42,717 bases of DNA from contig JBMNQC010000014.1 of the NCBI GenBank assembly GCA_050943935.1, forward strand, positions 1 to 42,717, written 5' to 3'. The position numbers and the translations under genes are program-made. This DNA comes from Heteroscillospira sp050943935. Lineage in GTDB: Bacteria; Bacillota; Clostridia; Oscillospirales; Oscillospiraceae. Below the pieces are notes generated by a model, which saw only the letters and a program-made list of their open reading frames with translations, searched no databases and was not told the origin of the DNA. Below, piece after piece: positions 39,964 through 42,717 of the stretch (positions within the stretch are counted from its first letter, which is position 1; each line of letters opens with the position of its first letter).

Positions 39964-40959
39964 ATGAAAAAGGGACTGACGGCAGCCGTATTGTTTATAG
40001 CCTGCACGCAGCTGGCCATAGCCGCCGGAGCGGGAGAGGCGGCTGCCGGCTGGCTGGAGGAGGCCATCACCAGCGGGCGCCTGGTATCGGCCAGTCTGCG
40101 CTACGAGCACGGCGAGCCATCCTCCCCCAGGCCCTCTCCCGCCGCTTCTGCCGAGGTTATCCTCACTCAGCACACCATTGTCTCACCCAGTCCATCCCCC
40201 ACGCCTGAGCCTAAGCCCGCCACCATACGCGGCGAACTGGAGCTGGACAACGCCACCTCCTCCGAAATAGACCCGGAGGCCCTCCTGGCGGGCGGGCTGA
40301 GCCTGCGTCTGGCAGACAGCGGCCCGCAGATACTTATTATGCATACTCACGGTACGGAGTCATACACAGCAGAGCCCGGTTGGGAATATGAAGAATCGGA
40401 CTACGCCCGCACCACCGACTGCGGCTACAATATGATACGGGTAGGCGACGAGCTCGCCGCCGCCTTTGAGGAGCAGGGGCTGCGGGTTATACACGACAAG
40501 GGTCTTTACGACTACCCCAGCTACACCGGCTCATATACCCGCAGCGGCGCGGCTGTGGAAGACTATCTTGCACAGTACCCTGATATATCCATAGTAATAG
40601 ACCTGCACCGGGACGCAATAGGCAGCGGCGACGTGGTGTATAAAACCATGGCTGAAATACCGAACCAGAGCTCCGCCCAGATAATGCTGCTGGTGGGCAC
40701 AGGAGAAAACGGTCTGAGCCATCCAAAATGGCAGGAAAATCTTAAATTGGCTCTTCTGATGCAGGAGCGCGCCGCCGGAAAATATCCCACGCTGATGCGC
40801 CCCCTGGCCATACGCAAGGAGCGCTACAACCAGCAGCTCACCACCGGCTCGCTTATAATAGAGGTAGGCAGCAACGGCAATACGCTGGCCGAGGCCATAA
40901 CCGCCGTGCGCCTCTTTGCCGAGGCCGTTTCCCCCGCCCTGCTGGAGCTGAACGACTGA
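39964..40959 (+). CDS. spoIIP: Stage II sporulation protein P
   Basis: The 331-residue amidase/endopeptidase, working with SpoIID and SpoIIM, removes septal peptidoglycan during forespore engulfment. An N-terminal membrane anchor or signal (KKGLTAAVLFIACTQLAIAA) is followed by a Pro/Ser-rich linker (residues 52-85) and the SpoIIP domain: ILIMHTHGTESYTAEPG (zinc-ligand histidine region), then VIDLHRDAIGSGDVVYKTMA and SLIIEVGSNGNTLAEAI. The ATG follows AAAGGAGG. With pro-sigma-K it shows a sporulation heritage. Confidence 0.93.
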   Translation: MKKGLTAAVLFIACTQLAIAAGAGEAAAGWLEEAITSGRLVSASLRYEHGEPSSPRPSPAASAEVILTQHTIVSPSPSPTPEPKPATIRGELELDNATSSEIDPEALLAGGLSLRLADSGPQILIMHTHGTESYTAEPGWEYEESDYARTTDCGYNMIRVGDELAAAFEEQGLRVIHDKGLYDYPSYTGSYTRSGAAVEDYLAQYPDISIVIDLHRDAIGSGDVVYKTMAEIPNQSSAQIMLLVGTGENGLSHPKWQENLKLALLMQERAAGKYPTLMRPLAIRKERYNQQLTTGSLIIEVGSNGNTLAEAITAVRLFAEAVSPALLELND

Positions 40960-40975
40960 CATGTACTATTAATAT

Positions 40976-40997
40976 GAGCCGGTATAAAAACCGGCTC
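40976..40997 (+). terminator. Hairpin after spoIIP
   Basis: GAGCCGGT (40976-40983) pairs with ACCGGCTC (40990-40997) over six bases. The T-run is missing, so termination is uncertain. Confidence 0.5.
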
Positions 40998-41010
40998 TGC
41001 GGTGGATAAT

Positions 41011-41038
41011 AGTCTTAACTCACACAGGAGGTAAGACT
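41011..41038 (+). promoter_or_regulatory. Inverted repeat enclosing the ribosome site of the CBS gene
   Basis: AGTCTTA (41011-41017) and TAAGACT (41032-41038) pair perfectly; the 14-base loop contains the AGGAGG ribosome site and the second arm touches the ATG. It could control translation or be a DNA operator. Confidence 0.45.
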
Positions 41039-41467
41039 ATGAAAATCAGCGAAATTATGACAAACCGTATCGTCACCGTAGACAAGGATGAGCCTGTTAT
41101 TGCAGCGGCCCGGCTGCTGAAGCGTCACAACGTAGGCGCTCTGCCCGTAACCGACAGCGAAATGCGCCTGCGGGGCATTATCACAGACAGAGACATTGTA
41201 CTGCGCTGTGTGGCCGCCGAGGGCGATGTACGCACCACCCGCGTAAGCGAGGTAATGTCCCGCGGCATAATCACTACCGGTCCCTCAGACATGGTTGAGA
41301 GCGCCGTGAAAGCCATGAGTCAGGACCAGGTGCGCCGTCTGCCCGTGGTGGAGGACGGCCATCTGATAGGTATGGTAGCTCTCTGCGATATGGCGCGCAG
41401 CCGCAGCTGCGAGATGGAGGCAGCCGAAGCGCTCAGCGAAATATCAGCAAATATCCGCAGAAAATAA
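41039..41467 (+). CDS. Two-CBS-domain protein
   Basis: The 142-residue cytosolic protein consists of a tandem pair of CBS domains: SEIMTNRIVTVDKDEPVIAA with LPVTDSEMRLRGIITDRDIV, then SEVMSRGIITTGPSDMVESA with RRLPVVEDGHLIGMVALCDM. CBS pairs bind adenosine nucleotides and sense energy status, usually to regulate a partner. No partner domain is fused and no obvious partner gene is adjacent. AGGAGG sits within a hairpin loop before the start. Confidence 0.9.
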   Translation: MKISEIMTNRIVTVDKDEPVIAAARLLKRHNVGALPVTDSEMRLRGIITDRDIVLRCVAAEGDVRTTRVSEVMSRGIITTGPSDMVESAVKAMSQDQVRRLPVVEDGHLIGMVALCDMARSRSCEMEAAEALSEISANIRRK

Positions 41468-41483
41468 GGTTTTCACACATCGC

Positions 41484-41520
41484 ACAGAGGGCGGCTTTAT
41501 GCTGTCCCTGTGCTGTTTTA
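41484..41520 (+). terminator. Terminator after the CBS gene
   Basis: GCACAG-A-GGG pairs with CCCTGTGC-type bases (41507-41514) across a loop of about 13 bases, followed by TGTTTTAATTTT. Confidence 0.6.
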
Positions 41521-41529
41521 ATTTTATAA

Positions 41530-41585
41530 AATTAATAATAATTCTTATTTTTGTTATTGACAAAATAAAAATACCGTGCTATATT
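41530..41585 (+). promoter_or_regulatory. perR promoter with Per-box-like AT palindrome
   Basis: TTGACA at 41557-41562 and TATATT at 41580-41585 (17-base spacer) form a strong promoter. Upstream, AATTAATAATAATT (41530-41543) has AATTA/TAATT symmetry and resembles a Per box (TTATAAT-N-ATTATAA) loosely; autoregulation is plausible but unproven. Confidence 0.55.
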
Positions 41586-41632
41586 ATAAGCACAGCAAAA
41601 CAATCATGATTCTCGTAAAGAAAGGAGACGAC

Positions 41633-42055
41633 ATGAACCACCCAAGCCGAAAACACAGCAAAAAGCGCGAAGCTATCCTGGATGTTCTCCGCTCCACAAC
41701 AGAGCATCCTTCGGCCGATTGGGTATACAGCCGCCTCAAGCCCCTTTACCCCGATCTGAGTCTCGGTACAGTCTACCGCAATCTCAATCTGTTTCTGGAA
41801 ACAGGCGAGATTATCAGCGTCGGTACCGTTGCCGGTCAGGAGCGCTTCGACGCCAATGTTCAGCCTCATCCGCATTTTATATGCACCGCCTGTCACCGTG
41901 TTATTGACCTTGACCTGGCGTTTTCAGCCGCCGACCACTACCGCGATATTGAAAACAGTATAGGCGGCCTTGTCAAAAGCGAGTGCGTGTCCTTCACGGG
42001 ACTGTGCAGCCATTGTGTGAATACGCCGGAAATGTCCGACGCTTCCAATATTTAA
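41633..42055 (+). CDS. perR: Peroxide-responsive repressor of the Fur family
   Basis: The 140-residue protein has an N-terminal winged HTH (SKKREAILDVLRSTTEHPSA, then LSLGTVYRNLNLFLETGEII). The structural zinc site is two CxxC pairs (ICTACH at Cys84/87, LCSHC at Cys125/128). RFDANVQPHPHFIC supplies the aspartate and histidines that bind the regulatory iron or manganese in PerR. The aspartate in RFD is characteristic of PerR rather than Fur. ATG 41633 follows AAAGGAGA. Its position just before the rubrerythrin gene (40 bases) supports peroxide-stress control of that gene. Confidence 0.88.
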   Translation: MNHPSRKHSKKREAILDVLRSTTEHPSADWVYSRLKPLYPDLSLGTVYRNLNLFLETGEIISVGTVAGQERFDANVQPHPHFICTACHRVIDLDLAFSAADHYRDIENSIGGLVKSECVSFTGLCSHCVNTPEMSDASNI

Positions 42056-42095
42056 ATTACAAAAAATAAATAATTATTTCATGGAGGAAAAAATT

Positions 42096-42638
42096 ATGAA
42101 GAAATTCGTTTGCTCTGTCTGCGGTTATGTTCACGAGGGCGATTCCGCTCCCGAGGTCTGCCCCATCTGCAAGGCCCCCGCTTCCAAGTTTGTTGAGCAG
42201 TCTGCCGAGCGCAGCTGGGCCGCTGAGCACGTCGTAGGCGTTGCCGAGGGTGCTCCCGAGGATATCATTAAGGACCTGCGCGCCAATTTTGAGGGCGAGT
42301 GCTCCGAGGTTGGCATGTATCTGGCCATGGCCCGTGTGGCCCACCGCGAGGGCTACCCCGAGATCGGCCTGTACTGGGAGAAGGCCGCCTGGGAAGAGGC
42401 CGAGCATGCCGCCAAGTTTGCCGAGCTGCTGGGCGAGGTCGTCAGCGACTCCACCAAGAAGAACCTGCAGGTCCGCGTTGAGGCCGAGAACGGCGCTACC
42501 GCCGGCAAGTTCGAGCTGGCCAAGAAGGCCAAGGCCCTGAATCTGGACGCCATCCACGACACCGTCCATGAAATGGCCCGCGACGAAGCTCGCCACGGCA
42601 AGGCGTTCGAGGGCCTGCTGAAGCGTTACTTCGGCTAA
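42096..42638 (+). CDS. Rubrerythrin with N-terminal rubredoxin domain (reverse type)
   Basis: The 180-residue protein reduces hydrogen peroxide to water. A rubredoxin-like iron centre comes first (FVCSVCGYVHEGDSAPEVCP with CPICKAP). The diiron ferritin-like domain follows, with FEGECSEVGMYLAMARVAHR, EEAEHAAKFAELLGE and EMARDEARHGKAFEGLL supplying Glu/His ligands. This order is reversed relative to classical rubrerythrin and is the clostridial 'revRbr' form. ATG 42096 has GGAGG in place. Codon use is strongly biased with no ATA, indicating high expression. It probably shares the perR transcript and may be PerR-controlled. Confidence 0.94.
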   Translation: MKKFVCSVCGYVHEGDSAPEVCPICKAPASKFVEQSAERSWAAEHVVGVAEGAPEDIIKDLRANFEGECSEVGMYLAMARVAHREGYPEIGLYWEKAAWEEAEHAAKFAELLGEVVSDSTKKNLQVRVEAENGATAGKFELAKKAKALNLDAIHDTVHEMARDEARHGKAFEGLLKRYFG

Positions 42639-42665
42639 TAGAATACCAGTAAATCAAGCACTTTT

Positions 42666-42700
42666 GAGAGGGAACAGGGAAACTTGTTCCCTCTCTTTTT
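42666..42700 (+). terminator. Terminator after rubrerythrin
   Basis: GAGAGGGAACA (42666-42676) pairs with TGTTCCCTCTC (42685-42695), followed by TTTTTAT. Confidence 0.85.
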
Positions 42701-42717
42701 ATGCTTTGGTGTCCTGC

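Overview
The window reads as a chromosomal segment of an anaerobic, probably spore-forming member of the Clostridia, most likely Oscillospiraceae (Oscillibacter/Flavonifractor-like). The evidence is a fairly GC-rich Gram-positive style (strong AGGAGG Shine-Dalgarno sites, many rho-independent hairpins), sporulation genes (pro-sigma-K, SpoIIP, a SleB-type hydrolase), a group-B-like [FeFe]-hydrogenase, bifunctional AdhE, a PerR/rubrerythrin pair, and copper-amine-oxidase-type stalk domains on secreted proteins. The family assignment is an inference from gene content, not a computed placement.

Layout. 1-2956: the end of an integrated mobile element (mobilisation protein MobC, a RepA-like replication protein, a cysteine-rich VLP protein, small ORFs), a decayed Phd/ParE toxin-antitoxin pair and a double-HTH regulator. 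It abuts sigK, whose reading frame (minus strand) loses homology after about 114 codons, where skin-type elements interrupt sigK in other Firmicutes. 3370-5874: ArsR-type metal sensor, free HMA metallochaperone and HMA-less Zn/Cd P1B-ATPase, with an operator-like palindrome at the promoter. 5944-9812: a MoaA-like protein without the radical-SAM cysteines, the [FeFe]-hydrogenase and a CPA2 cation/proton antiporter. 9901-13878 (minus): a secreted leucine-rich-repeat/stalk protein, an uncharacterised membrane protein and a CstA transporter. 14183-20688: sigma-54 (RpoN), a Na/phosphate cotransporter with PhoU domain, and AdhE behind a long AT-rich regulatory region. 20939-24055 (minus): a proC-proB-proA proline operon plus a zinc-ribbon protein.

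24277-33640 is an accessory mosaic: tRNA-Pro(GGG), a degenerate second copy of its 3' end, an AT-rich small membrane protein, and a prophage remnant (XRE regulator, a 1789-residue phage multidomain protein, small terminase, an inverted cargo gene, an ArpU-like regulator and a truncated nuclease). The remnant butts against the C-terminal fragment of a sigma-54-dependent activator. 33763-42717 returns to housekeeping genes: TrmO, AzlCD with a divergent LysR, RsmG, a SleB-like hydrolase, a TSCPD protein, SpoIIP, a CBS-pair protein, PerR and rubrerythrin.

How the genes connect: hydrogenase and AdhE dispose of fermentation electrons; PerR and rubrerythrin give peroxide defence; the ArsR-HMA-ATPase set exports metal; SigK, SpoIIP and the SleB-like hydrolase belong to sporulation. 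The most notable non-coding signals are the interrupted sigK, a two-copy intergenic repeat with three hairpins whose arms differ in sequence but keep pairing, and the tRNA 3'-end duplication beside the prophage remnant. No CRISPR array or complete novel defence system was seen.
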